From the NCBI GenBank assembly GCA_963783965.1, contig CAWAPQ010000002.1, positions 310,001-374,000 on the forward strand: DNA of 64,000 nucleotides, written 5' to 3'. A program made the translations under genes and the position numbers. The notes beneath the pieces were generated by a model that was not told the origin of the DNA, ran no database searches, and saw only the letters and a program-made list of their open reading frames with translations. Positions 8,853 through 16,453 of the stretch are shown here, one piece after another. Each line of letters opens with the position of its first letter. Positions within the stretch are counted from its first letter, which is position 1. The stretch is from Bog-473 sp963783965. Lineage in GTDB: Bacteria > Actinomycetota > Acidimicrobiia > Acidimicrobiales > RAAP-2.

Positions 8853-9526
8853 TCGGCCCCTTCGCGCTGGCCTGCCTCGATATGGCCGGCACGACGGTAC
8901 GCGACGACGGCGCCGTCGAGGCGGCGTTCACCAGCGCCCTGGCGGCCGTGGGCATCACTCCGGGGAGCAGGTTCTTCGAAGAGGCGCAGGTCGTCGTGCG
9001 CCAGACGATGGGCTGGTCCAAGGCGGACGTGTTCGCCTCGCTGCTCGACCAGGACGAGGCGAGGGAGGCCACGGCCGCCTTCGCCGCCGCCTACGAGGCG
9101 ATCGTCGCCGCCGGCGAGGTCAGCGAGATACCCGGTGCGCTCCAGGTCCTGCGCGACCTCCGCGCCGCAGGGGTGCGGGTCTGCCTCACGACCGGCTTCG
9201 CGCCCTCGACCCGCGACGCGCTGCTCGATGCCCTGGGATGGCGCGCCGAGGTCGACCTGGCCCTGTCGCCGGCCGATGTGGGCCGGGGCCGTCCGGCGCC
9301 GGATCTCATCCTCGGCGCCATGGCCCGCCTCGGCGTGGACGATCCGCTCGCGGTGGCGGTGGTGGGCGACACCAGCAGCGACCTCGAGGCGGGGCACGCC
9401 GCCGGTGCCGGGGCGGTCGTCGGAGTCCTGAGCGGCGCCCACGACGACGCCGCCATGCTGGCCGCCGCCCCGACGGCCCTCATCGCGGACGTCACGGGCC
9501 TGATCCCGCTCCTGCGCCGGGCCTGA
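8849..9526 (+). CDS. Phosphonatase-like HAD hydrolase (TIGR03351 type)
   Basis: This 225-aa HAD-superfamily protein resembles phosphonoacetaldehyde hydrolase (PhnX). Motif I is LACLDMAGTTVRDDG (nucleophile Asp), motif II lies in VCLTTGFAPSTRD, the motif III region is GRGRPAPDLI, and motif IV is VAVVGDTSSDLEAG. PhnX uses a Lys Schiff base; the corresponding cap region here contains FEEAQVVVRQTMGWSKADVF, so that Lys is a candidate residue. The gene overlaps the flavin oxidase by 4 nt and is the last of the run before the riboflavin promoter. Together the pair may form a short C-P bond cleavage route; no phosphonate transporter is visible nearby. Confidence 0.75.
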   Translation: MIGPFALACLDMAGTTVRDDGAVEAAFTSALAAVGITPGSRFFEEAQVVVRQTMGWSKADVFASLLDQDEAREATAAFAAAYEAIVAAGEVSEIPGALQVLRDLRAAGVRVCLTTGFAPSTRDALLDALGWRAEVDLALSPADVGRGRPAPDLILGAMARLGVDDPLAVAVVGDTSSDLEAGHAAGAGAVVGVLSGAHDDAAMLAAAPTALIADVTGLIPLLRRA

Positions 9527-9559
9527 GGGTGCCTGATCCGGCTGTCTGACCTGGGAGTC

Positions 9560-9588
9560 TCGACAAAAAATGAAACGTGTTCTAGTAT
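9560..9588 (+). promoter_or_regulatory. Promoter of the riboflavin operon
   Basis: A -35 box TCGACA (9560-9565, five of six consensus bases) and a -10 box TAGTAT (9583-9588, four of six) are separated by exactly 17 nt. They lie about 45 nt before ribD in a strikingly AT-rich patch for this genome. Downstream, CCGGGG and CCCCGG (9601-9617) can form a small hairpin in the leader just before the ribD start. No FMN riboswitch is recognisable. Confidence 0.65.
9571..9584. promoter_or_regulatory. KstR-like operator motif in the rib promoter spacer
   Basis: TGAAACGTGTTCTA fits the published mycobacterial KstR consensus TnnAACnnGTTnnA at every fixed base. It sits between the -35 and -10 boxes, where a bound repressor would block RNA polymerase. 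KstR is a TetR-type regulator of sterol and lipid catabolism, so its appearance before ribD is unexpected. The match is seen; the regulator is inferred. Confidence 0.4.
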
Positions 9589-9631
9589 TGTCGCACGAGG
9601 CCGGGGATCTACCCCGGGCAAGGACCTGACC

Positions 9632-10630
9632 ATGGATGACGTGGAGCACATGCGCCGGGCACTGGCGCAGGCGGCAACGGTCCGTTCGACCACGGCGCCC
9701 AACCCCTGGGTGGGCAGCGTCGTCGTCCCGCCGGGCTCCGGACCGGGCGGCGGGACGGTGTTCGCGGGAGCGACGGCACCTCCGGGCGGGCCCCATGCCG
9801 AGGTGGCGGCCCTGGCCGCCGCGGGGGAGGCCGCCAGGGGAGCCACCCTGTACGTGACCCTGGAGCCCTGCGCCCACCACGGTCGCACCCCGCCCTGCAG
9901 CGACGCCATCATCGCCGCGGGCGTGGCCCGGGTCGTGGTCGGCATCGAGGACCCCGACGAGCGGGTCGCCGGCCGCGGCATCGCCGCGCTGCGTGCCGCC
10001 GGTCTGGAGGTCACCGTCGGAGTGGCCGCCGACGAGGTGGCCGAGCAGCTGGCGCCGTACTGCAAGCACCGGACGACGGGGCAGCCCTGGGTGGTGCTGA
10101 AGATGGCCGCCAGCCTCGACGGCCGGACGGCGGCACCGGACGGCACCAGCCGCTGGATCACCGGCGAGGAGGCGCGCCGGGACGTCCACCGGCTGCGGGC
10201 CCGCTCCGACGCCGTCCTGGTCGGGGCCGGCACGGTCCGGGCCGACGACCCTGCGCTCACGGTCCGCCTCGACGACGGCATCGAGCGCGAGCAGCCCCTG
10301 CGTGTCGTGCTCGGCCAGGCCCCCGCCGGCGCCAAGGTGCGCCCGGCCCTCGAGCTCTCGGGCGATCTGGGGGACGTGTTGACCGAGCTCGGCCGGCGCG
10401 GCGTGCTCCAGGTGCTGGTGGAAGGAGGGGCCACGGTGGCCCACGATTTCCACGCCGCCGGGCTGGTCGACCGCTATGTCCTGTACCTGGCGCCGGTGCT
10501 TTTCGGGGGCGATGACGGCCGCCCGATTTTCGCGGGCCCCGGGGCTGGCACAATTGGAGACGTGTGGAAGGGCAGGCTGGTGTCGATAGAGCAGCTAGGT
10601 GAGGACTTTCGAGTGGAGGTGGCGGCCTGA
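9632..10630 (+). CDS. ribD: Bifunctional diaminohydroxyphosphoribosylaminopyrimidine deaminase / 5-amino-6-ribosylaminouracil reductase
   Basis: This 332-aa protein catalyses the second and third steps of riboflavin synthesis. The N-terminal deaminase (residues 1-145) has TTAPNPWVGSVVV, the zinc motif PHAEVAAL and PCAHHGRTPPCSDA. The C-terminal NADPH-dependent reductase (from about residue 150) has WVVLKMAASLDGRTA, SRWITGEEARRDVHRLRARS, VGAGTVRADDP and VLVEGGATVAHDF. The reductase is slightly short around residues 225-245, where one loop seems reduced. The gene heads the rib operon behind the promoter at 9560. Its TGA shares one base with the ribBA ATG, implying coupled translation. Confidence 0.95.
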   Translation: MDDVEHMRRALAQAATVRSTTAPNPWVGSVVVPPGSGPGGGTVFAGATAPPGGPHAEVAALAAAGEAARGATLYVTLEPCAHHGRTPPCSDAIIAAGVARVVVGIEDPDERVAGRGIAALRAAGLEVTVGVAADEVAEQLAPYCKHRTTGQPWVVLKMAASLDGRTAAPDGTSRWITGEEARRDVHRLRARSDAVLVGAGTVRADDPALTVRLDDGIEREQPLRVVLGQAPAGAKVRPALELSGDLGDVLTELGRRGVLQVLVEGGATVAHDFHAAGLVDRYVLYLAPVLFGGDDGRPIFAGPGAGTIGDVWKGRLVSIEQLGEDFRVEVAA

Positions 10631-11850
10631 TGGCGTTCTCGAAGGTGCAGGAGGCGATCGATTCGATCGGCCGGCTGGGCATGGCCGTGGTGGTCGACGA
10701 CGAGGACCGTGAGAACGAGGGCGACCTGGTCATGGCGGCCGAGGCGGCCACGCCGGAGAACATCGCCTTCTTCCTGGCCCACACCTCGGGCGTCATCTGT
10801 GCGCCGCTGCTGCCCGAGCGGGCGGACGCGCTCGACCTGCCCCTCATGGTCACGGCCAACACCGAGGCGCAGCGGACTGCCTTCACGGTGAGCGTGGACC
10901 TCCGCCACGGCACGACGACCGGGATCTCGGCCACGGACCGGGCCGCCACCATTGCGGCCCTGATCGACCCGGCCACGCGCCCGAACGACCTGAACCGGCC
11001 CGGACACATCTTCCCGCTGCGCTACCGCGCCGGTGGCGTGCTCAAGCGAGCCGGGCACACCGAGGCGACGGTCGACCTGGCCCGCGCCGCGGGGCTGACG
11101 CCGGCGGGCGTGCTCTGCGAGATCGTGACCGAGGACAAGTCGGAGATGGCCCGGCTGGCCGACCTCGAGACCTTCGCCAAGAAGCACGACCTCCCTCTCA
11201 TCTCCATCGCGGACCTCATCCGCTACCGGCGGCAGAACGAGAAGCTGGTGCGACTCGTCTCCGAGGCGCGCATCCCGGCCGACGGGCGTGAGTTCCGGGC
11301 CTTCGTCTACGAGTCGGTGCTGGACAACGAGCAGCACCTCGCACTCGTGATGGGCGAGGTGGCCGGGTCCGAGGACGTGCTGGTGCGGGTCCACTCCGAG
11401 TGTCTGACCGGCGACGTGTTCGGCTCCCTGCGCTGTGACTGCGGGCCGCAGCTGCAGGCCTCGCTCGACCTGATTGAGAAGGAAGGGCGCGGCGTCCTCA
11501 TCTACCTGCGGGGCCACGAGGGCCGCGGCATCGGCCTCGGCCACAAAATCCGGGCGTACCAGCTGCAGGAGGAGGGCCACGACACGGTGGACGCCAACCT
11601 GCAGCAGGGACTCCCCGTCGACAGCCGGGAGTACGGCATCGGCGCGCAGATGCTGGTCGACCTCGGCGTGACCACCATGCGCCTCATGACCAACAACCCG
11701 GTCAAGTACGGAGGGCTGGAGGGCTTCGGCCTCGACATCACCGAGCGGGTCCCGTTGCAACCCTCGGCGAACCCCGAGAACATCGCCTACCTGCGCACCA
11801 AGCGCGAGCGGATGGGGCATCTGCTGCACGGGCTCGACGACGTCCTGTGA
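10630..11850 (+). CDS. ribBA: 3,4-dihydroxy-2-butanone 4-phosphate synthase / GTP cyclohydrolase II
   Basis: This 406-aa fused enzyme supplies both branches of riboflavin synthesis. RibB (residues 1-200) makes the four-carbon unit from ribulose-5-phosphate and shows VVVDDEDRENEGDLVMAAE, HTSGVIC and PGHIFPLRYRAGGVLKRAGH. RibA (from about residue 205) opens GTP and shows VRVHSECLTGDVFGSLRCDC (zinc cysteines), LIYLRGHEGRGIGLGHKI, DSREYGIGAQ and MTNNPVKYGGLEGFGL. All key residues appear intact and length is standard. Its substrate ribulose-5-phosphate is also used by rpe, two genes upstream of the rib promoter. Confidence 0.97.
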   Translation: MAFSKVQEAIDSIGRLGMAVVVDDEDRENEGDLVMAAEAATPENIAFFLAHTSGVICAPLLPERADALDLPLMVTANTEAQRTAFTVSVDLRHGTTTGISATDRAATIAALIDPATRPNDLNRPGHIFPLRYRAGGVLKRAGHTEATVDLARAAGLTPAGVLCEIVTEDKSEMARLADLETFAKKHDLPLISIADLIRYRRQNEKLVRLVSEARIPADGREFRAFVYESVLDNEQHLALVMGEVAGSEDVLVRVHSECLTGDVFGSLRCDCGPQLQASLDLIEKEGRGVLIYLRGHEGRGIGLGHKIRAYQLQEEGHDTVDANLQQGLPVDSREYGIGAQMLVDLGVTTMRLMTNNPVKYGGLEGFGLDITERVPLQPSANPENIAYLRTKRERMGHLLHGLDDVL

Positions 11851-11904
11851 CGTCCGCCTGTGCCACAGTGAGGGCGTGACGTCGACCGCCACCGTTCTCA
11901 GCTG

Positions 11905-12438
11905 ATGGCCGAAGCTGACCTCGTCTCCCTCCCCGAAGGTGCGCTCGACGACGTGGCGTCGCGCGTCGGGGTCAGTCTGCACGGCTCCGCCGACGGCACC
12001 GGTCTGCGCGTGGGCGTCGCCTGTGCCGAGTTCAACGGGGGCATCACACTGCGGTTGCTCGACGGCGCCCTGCAGGCGTTGCACGAGGCGGGCACGGACC
12101 GCCGGGACATCACCGTGGCCTGGGCGCCGGGCGCGTTCGAGCTCCCCGTGGTGGCCCGCGCCTTCGCCCACGCCGGCAAGGTCGATGCCGTCCTGTGCCT
12201 CGGTGCGGTCATCCGCGGCGACACCGGCCATTACGACTTCGTGGCGGGGGAGTGCGCCTCCGGCATTCAGCAGGTGCAGCTGGCCACCGGGGTGCCCGTG
12301 ATCTTCGGTGTGCTCACCACCAACACGCTCGACCAGGCCCTGGAGCGCTCCGAACCCGATCACACCAACAAGGGACGGGAGGCGGCGCTGACCGGCATCG
12401 AAATGGTGCGCCTGCTGCGCAGCGCGCCCCTGTCCTGA
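11905..12438 (+). CDS. ribH: 6,7-dimethyl-8-ribityllumazine synthase
   Basis: This 177-aa enzyme condenses the RibD and RibB products to lumazine, the precursor of riboflavin. Conserved segments are VACAEFNGGITLRLLDGAL, WAPGAFELPVVARAFA (substrate pocket) and CLGAVIRGDTGHYDFVAGEC with the catalytic His. VPVIFGVLTTNTLDQALERS follows. An N-terminal extension of about 25 residues precedes the core. It lies 54 nt after ribBA. Riboflavin synthase (ribE/ribC), which converts the RibH product and usually sits between ribD and ribBA, is not in this cluster, so it must be elsewhere. Confidence 0.95.
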   Translation: MAEADLVSLPEGALDDVASRVGVSLHGSADGTGLRVGVACAEFNGGITLRLLDGALQALHEAGTDRRDITVAWAPGAFELPVVARAFAHAGKVDAVLCLGAVIRGDTGHYDFVAGECASGIQQVQLATGVPVIFGVLTTNTLDQALERSEPDHTNKGREAALTGIEMVRLLRSAPLS

Positions 12439-12546
12439 CGCAGCGACCCATTCATCGTCAATTCACAGGGCCGACACTGCCCGGACACGTCGGACCCCTA
12501 CGGTGGCACCGACGAGCCCACCAGCGGACCAGCACGGGAGATCGGC

Positions 12547-13665
12547 ATGGGTGACACGGCCCCCAAGGCGGAGGCGATACACCTGACCGAGACGGCCGCA
12601 CCACACCCGAGCAGTCCGGACAACCCCTGCGCCGACGGTCCGGTCGACCCGGCGGAGATCCGCTTCCGGCCCGGCATCCGGCGCGAAGGGGCCTTCACGG
12701 TGCGCTACGTCACCATCCACGGCTACCGCCGGGCGTACGTCAGGGCCGGGTCGGGACCGGCCCTCCTGTTGATCCACGGCATCGGCGACAGCTCCGACAC
12801 GTGGCGACCCGTGGTCGAACAACTGGCCGAGCACTACACCGTCATCGCCCCGGACCTCCTGGGGCACGGGCGCTCCGAGAAGCCGCGGGCCGATTACTCG
12901 GTGGCCGGCTTCGCCAACGGCATGCGCGACCTTCTCAGCGTGCTGGAGGTCGACCGGGCCACCGTCGTGGGGCATTCACTCGGCGGCGGCGTGGCCGCAC
13001 AGTTCGCCTACCAGTTCCCCGATCGCTGCGAGCGCCTGGTCCTGGTGGGCAGCGGCGGCGTGGGCAGGACGGTCAGCCCGCTGCTGCGCGTGGCGGCGGT
13101 GCCCGGCATCGAACTGCTCATGCCGTTCCTCGGACTGGGCCCGATCCGCTTCGCCAGCCGCCTGGGTGCGGGCTTGCTGCGTGTCCTCGACACCGCGCTC
13201 GGACGCGACGCCGAGGAGATCCTGGCCGTGTTCGACGCGTTGCCGAACACCGAGGCCCGCATGGCCATCCTGAGCACCCTCCGCTCGAGTGTCGACTGGA
13301 ACGGGCAGGTGATCACCATGGTGGACCGGGCCTACCTGGCCGAGGGCATCCCGACCCTCATTGTGTGGGGACGGCGTGACGCCATCATCCCGTTGGGTCA
13401 CGGCCGCCTGATCCACACCGTGATGCCCGGCAGCGAGTTCGAGGTCTTCGACGAGGCGGGGCACTTTCCCCACCACACCGACCCGGCGCGCTTCGTGCGC
13501 GTCCTGCGCCGGTTCATGGAGCAGTCCGAACCCGCTCGCTACGACCAGGGCAACTGGCGGGAGCGTCTCCGGCGCGGCAGCACGGTGGGCGAGACCGATC
13601 TGCAAGACGTGGCGGAGAGCGCCTCCGAGCTGTCCGACGTCACGGCGCTCCGGGGTGCGGAGTGA
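12547..13665 (+). CDS. Alpha/beta-fold hydrolase
   Basis: The 372-aa protein has a complete alpha/beta-hydrolase core from about residue 50 to 320. The oxyanion region is LLLIHGIGDSSDTW, the nucleophile elbow VVGHSLGGGVAAQFAYQ (Ser), the acid is in LIVWGRRDAIIP and the His in FDEAGHFPHHTDP. About 45 residues before and 45 after the core are low-complexity or polar and lack a signal peptide, so it is probably cytoplasmic. The substrate cannot be told from the sequence. A GGGAG Shine-Dalgarno precedes ATG 12547, and TACGGT (12499-12504) could be a -10 box. It stands alone between ribH and the convergent hotdog gene. Confidence 0.8.
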   Translation: MGDTAPKAEAIHLTETAAPHPSSPDNPCADGPVDPAEIRFRPGIRREGAFTVRYVTIHGYRRAYVRAGSGPALLLIHGIGDSSDTWRPVVEQLAEHYTVIAPDLLGHGRSEKPRADYSVAGFANGMRDLLSVLEVDRATVVGHSLGGGVAAQFAYQFPDRCERLVLVGSGGVGRTVSPLLRVAAVPGIELLMPFLGLGPIRFASRLGAGLLRVLDTALGRDAEEILAVFDALPNTEARMAILSTLRSSVDWNGQVITMVDRAYLAEGIPTLIVWGRRDAIIPLGHGRLIHTVMPGSEFEVFDEAGHFPHHTDPARFVRVLRRFMEQSEPARYDQGNWRERLRRGSTVGETDLQDVAESASELSDVTALRGAE

Positions 13666-13721
13666 CGGAGCGGACCGACTGCGCCGACTGACCGTCCGGA
13701 TGACCGGGTCACGAGACCGGC

Positions 13722-14123
13722 TCAGTACAGAATGATCTGGGTGCAGCGGTACGACGCCATCAACCGCTCGGTGGTCTCGTTGGTCACCGTGGCGTCCCAC
13801 ACCTGTGTCGTCCGCCCGAGATGCAGCGGCGCCGCCGTGGCCGTGACGTGCTCGCCTTCCCGGGCGCTCGAGATGAAGTTGGCCGAGCAGTCCACCGTGG
13901 TGAAGCTGCGCGCGCCCTCGGGCCAGTGATGGCTCACTCCGAACGCACACAGGGCGTCGGCCATGGCGACGACGACAGGGGCCCACAGGAAGCCCGTGCC
14001 TGCGATGAGCGCGTGGGTGACCGTCAGCCGGGCCACGGGGTCACGATCCTCGTCGGGCAGGGGCAGGTCGATCCCGAGGAGCTGCAGGAAGTTGCGGGCG
14101 TCGTAGGGCGGTGGCACAGGCAC
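13722..14123 (-). CDS. PaaI-family hotdog thioesterase-like protein
   Basis: This 133-aa single hotdog-domain protein probably hydrolyses acyl-CoA thioesters. The pattern fits PaaI/YdiI-type enzymes: HALIAGTGFLWAPVVVAMAD on the central helix, SFTTVDCSANFISSAREGEH on the following strands and TTQVWDATVTNETTERLMAS at the end. In many PaaI proteins the helix carries a catalytic Asp or Glu; here the Asp of VAMADALCAFG is the candidate. It runs opposite to its neighbours, convergent with the hydrolase gene and divergent from hisG (62 nt between starts). The specific acyl substrate is unknown. Confidence 0.7.
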   Translation of the reverse strand: MPVPPPYDARNFLQLLGIDLPLPDEDRDPVARLTVTHALIAGTGFLWAPVVVAMADALCAFGVSHHWPEGARSFTTVDCSANFISSAREGEHVTATAAPLHLGRTTQVWDATVTNETTERLMASYRCTQIILY

Positions 14124-14185
14124 AGCTTGCCCGACCGGCGCCGTGTGGGCCGGCCCCGCTGGCGCGTCTGCGAAGATCTACCCCC

Positions 14186-15082
14186 ATGCTCCGCCTCGTT
14201 CTCCCCAAGGGGTCGCTCGAACGCGCCACCATGCAACTGTTCGAGGAGGCCGACCTCGGCGTCAACCGCGCCTCGGACGTGGCCTACCGCGCCACCATCG
14301 AGGACCCCCGCATCAGTGAGGTGCGTATCCTGCGGCCGCAGGAGATCCCGGTGTACGTGGCCGATGGGCTCTTCGACCTCGGCATCACGGGGCGCGACTG
14401 CGTCGAGGAGCGCGGGAGCGACGTCGTCTCGCTCGGCAAGCTCGCCTACTCGAAGAACACCGCCAACCCGGCTCGGGTGGTGCTCGCCGTCGGCGCCGAT
14501 TCGCCCGCGCACTCGCTGGCCGAACTGGCGGCCACCGTCGCCGGTCGACCCGGCCGCCTGCGCGTCAGCACCGAGTACCCCGAGCTGACCCGGAAGGCAC
14601 TGGAGGCGCACGGGATCGAGGCCGACATAGCGCTCTCCTACGGCGCCACCGAGGCCAAGGTGCCCGACATCGCCGACGCCGTCGTCGACATGACCGAGAC
14701 CGGGAGCGCGTTGCGGGCCGCGGGACTGCGCGTCATTGAGACGCTGCTCGTGTCGCACACCGAGCTCATCGCCAACCCGGCCGCGGCGGCGGATCCCGAC
14801 AAGCGCCATGCCATGGAGCAGATCCACACGCTGTTACAGGGCACGCTCGAGGCGCGGGGCAAGGTGCTGGTGAAGCTCAACGTCGAGGGCCCGAACCTGG
14901 ACAAGGTGCTCGCCGTCTTGCCCGCCATGCGCGCACCGACGATCTCTGAGCTCTCGGGTGGTGGCGCCTACGCCCTCGAGGCGGTGGTGGCCAAGTCCGA
15001 CATCAACATCCTCATCCCGGCGCTGCGCGATCAGGGTGCCACGGACATTTTGGAGATCCCGCTGTCCAAGATCGTCCACTGA
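14186..15082 (+). CDS. hisG: ATP phosphoribosyltransferase (long form)
   Basis: First enzyme of histidine biosynthesis: condenses ATP and PRPP. The 298-aa protein is the long form, which carries its own C-terminal regulatory domain and needs no HisZ. The start MLRLVLPKGSLERATMQLFE is the family N terminus. VADGLFDLGITGRDCVEE, the PRPP-binding region around ADAVVDMTETGSALRAAGL and a C-terminal ACT-like domain (LVKLNVEGPNLDKVLAVLPA, SDINILIPALRDQGATDILE) follow. ATG 14186 was chosen; the in-frame upstream extension is Ala/Pro-rich and unlike the family. HisE, which often precedes hisG, is not here. Confidence 0.95.
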   Translation: MLRLVLPKGSLERATMQLFEEADLGVNRASDVAYRATIEDPRISEVRILRPQEIPVYVADGLFDLGITGRDCVEERGSDVVSLGKLAYSKNTANPARVVLAVGADSPAHSLAELAATVAGRPGRLRVSTEYPELTRKALEAHGIEADIALSYGATEAKVPDIADAVVDMTETGSALRAAGLRVIETLLVSHTELIANPAAAADPDKRHAMEQIHTLLQGTLEARGKVLVKLNVEGPNLDKVLAVLPAMRAPTISELSGGGAYALEAVVAKSDINILIPALRDQGATDILEIPLSKIVH

Positions 15083-15083
15083 C

Positions 15084-15317
15084 GTGGGTGGCCCCGTCCC
15101 CTCCGCCGGGCCCCACCACGGACGGGTGGCATCGTTCGACTCCACCCGGGGCCTCGGCGCGGTGGACGACGACGACGGCACGAGCTACGGGTTCCACGCC
15201 ACCGCCATCGCGGACGGGAGCCGGCGCATCGACGTCGGCACGGTCGTCGTCTTCACGGTGACGCCGGGGCATCGCGGCCTCTACGAGGCACGGTCGCTGC
15301 TGCCCGTTTCCTCCTGA
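15084..15317 (+). CDS. Small cold-shock-domain-like protein
   Basis: This 77-aa protein begins with GTG one base after the hisG stop and contains a compact OB-like sequence: GRVASFDSTRGLGAVDDDDG, then YGFHATAIADGSRRIDVGT and VVVFTVTPGHRGLYEARSLL. The G-V-x-x-F-D-x-x-x-G-x-G spacing and the F-H pair recall cold-shock domains, which bind single-stranded nucleic acids, but the RNP1 and RNP2 motifs are degenerate. A shorter start at GTG 15126 (VASFDSTRG) is possible. Its last 37 bp overlap the end of the convergent TetR gene. Confidence 0.6.
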   Translation: MGGPVPSAGPHHGRVASFDSTRGLGAVDDDDGTSYGFHATAIADGSRRIDVGTVVVFTVTPGHRGLYEARSLLPVSS

Positions 15318-15958
15318 CCCTCCCACCACCGCCCGCGGTAGCGGTCGGCGAACACCCCGAGCGCCGCCTGGACCCCGTCCCGATCGCCGGTGGCCAGGAG
15401 ATCGAGCAACAGGCCGCGCGTCACCGCCAGTCCGAGGCGCGCGTGGGTCCGCGCCACGTCCTCCGGCACACCCCACCGGGCGGACAGCGCCACGTTGGCG
15501 TCGAGCCAGTGCGCCACGTCCTCGTCGAGCAGGGGCCGGATGGCGTCGTCGCCTTGCAGCGCCCGCCCGTAGAGGGCGAAGAACAGGCGCTCGAGGTCGC
15601 CGAGGTCCGGGTCGGCCAGGTAGTCCCACATCCGGTGGATCAGCGCATCCGTCTCGCCGGGGGCGTCCTCGCTCAAAGCGGCCAGGTGTCCCCGGGTCCT
15701 GGCCTCCACCTCGCGGACGACCGCCAACAGCAGGCCGTCCCTGGAGCCGAAGTGGTACAGCAGCATGCGGTGGCTGGTCCCGACGGCCTCGGCGATGCGG
15801 CGGAGGCTCTGGTCGGCCAATCCCTCCTCCGTGAAGTGCGCCACCACCGCGTCGAGGAGGCGTTCCCTGGCCGGGTGCGCTCCGTCCCCACCGGCCCCGT
15901 CCGGCGTCCCGCCCCGCCCCGCCTGGCCCGTCCCGACCTCACCTGATTGTGCACGCAT
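15281..15958 (-). CDS. TetR-family transcriptional regulator
   Basis: This 225-aa regulator has an N-terminal helix-turn-helix (RERLLDAVVAHFTEEGLADQ, then SLRRIAEAVGTSHRMLLYHF) and a helical ligand-binding domain (residues 100-215) of no recognisable class. It is divergent from an SRPBCC gene. A perfect TetR-style operator (15957-15974) overlaps its own start codon, so it very probably represses both itself and that neighbour. The start is ATG 15958, with longer in-frame extensions rejected because they run through the neighbour. The ligand is unknown; an SRPBCC target suggests a small hydrophobic compound. Confidence 0.85.
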   Translation of the reverse strand: MRAQSGEVGTGQAGRGGTPDGAGGDGAHPARERLLDAVVAHFTEEGLADQSLRRIAEAVGTSHRMLLYHFGSRDGLLLAVVREVEARTRGHLAALSEDAPGETDALIHRMWDYLADPDLGDLERLFFALYGRALQGDDAIRPLLDEDVAHWLDANVALSARWGVPEDVARTHARLGLAVTRGLLLDLLATGDRDGVQAALGVFADRYRGRWWEGQEETGSSDRAS

Positions 15959-15974
15959 GTACCAAATGGTACAT
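15957..15974. promoter_or_regulatory. TetR operator palindrome
   Basis: ATGTACC-AAAT-GGTACAT is an inverted repeat with two perfect 7-bp arms. It lies between the divergent TetR and SRPBCC genes and overlaps the first two bases of the TetR start codon. Size, symmetry and position are those of a TetR-family operator controlling both directions. Confidence 0.75.
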
Positions 15975-16006
15975 TCACGGGCAGCCCATTGACGGGAGGA
16001 CAGACG

Positions 16007-16453
16007 ATGGCAGAGCAGGTGATCGACGAGACAGTGACCACGGGTGCCGATCAGACGTCGGTGTACGCACTCCTGGCGGACGGCGCCACGTGGCCCGAGT
16101 GGTCGCCCATCGACTCGTTCGAGCTCCTGGAGCCCGGGGCGGGGACGCCCGAGGGCCTGGGCGCGGTGCGCCTCTTCACCACGGGACGCCACAAGAGCCG
16201 TGAGCGGGTCGTGATCTGCCGGCCCGGCGAGGCCTTCGCCTACGAGCTCGAGCGGGGGCTGCCCCTTCGGGACTACCGGGCGGTCATCACACTGACGCCC
16301 GGCGCCCACGGCGGCACGACCATCAACTGGCGCTCGACCTTCCGGGCCAAGGTGCCCGGGACGGGTGGGATCTACCGTCGTGAGCTGGGCAAGTTCATCC
16401 GGCGGACCGTCGAGGGGCTCGCCGCCGCCACGGACCGGGCCCGCAGCTCCTAG
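16007..16453 (+). CDS. SRPBCC-family protein (polyketide cyclase/START-like)
   Basis: This 148-aa single-domain protein has a START/Bet v1-like pattern: IDETVTTGADQTSVYALLAD at the N terminus, the tryptophan pair GATWPEWSPIDSFELLEPG, RERVVICRPGEAFAYELERG in the middle and a long C-terminal helix RRELGKFIRRTVEGLAAATD. Such proteins bind hydrophobic ligands in a deep cavity. ATG 16007 follows a good Shine-Dalgarno (GGGAGGA). Control by the divergent TetR gene is implied by the operator 33 nt upstream. The final 4 bp overlap the convergent DUF1844 gene. Confidence 0.75.
   Translation: MAEQVIDETVTTGADQTSVYALLADGATWPEWSPIDSFELLEPGAGTPEGLGAVRLFTTGRHKSRERVVICRPGEAFAYELERGLPLRDYRAVITLTPGAHGGTTINWRSTFRAKVPGTGGIYRRELGKFIRRTVEGLAAATDRARSS

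Noticed and set aside
9527..9631. FMN riboswitch upstream of ribD
   Set aside because: The leader after the promoter is only about 40 nt and has just one small hairpin; the conserved FMN aptamer sequences are missing.
14111..14185. N-terminal extension of hisG
   Set aside because: The extra 25 residues are Ala/Pro/Arg-rich and unlike HisG, which starts exactly at MLRLVLPKGS.
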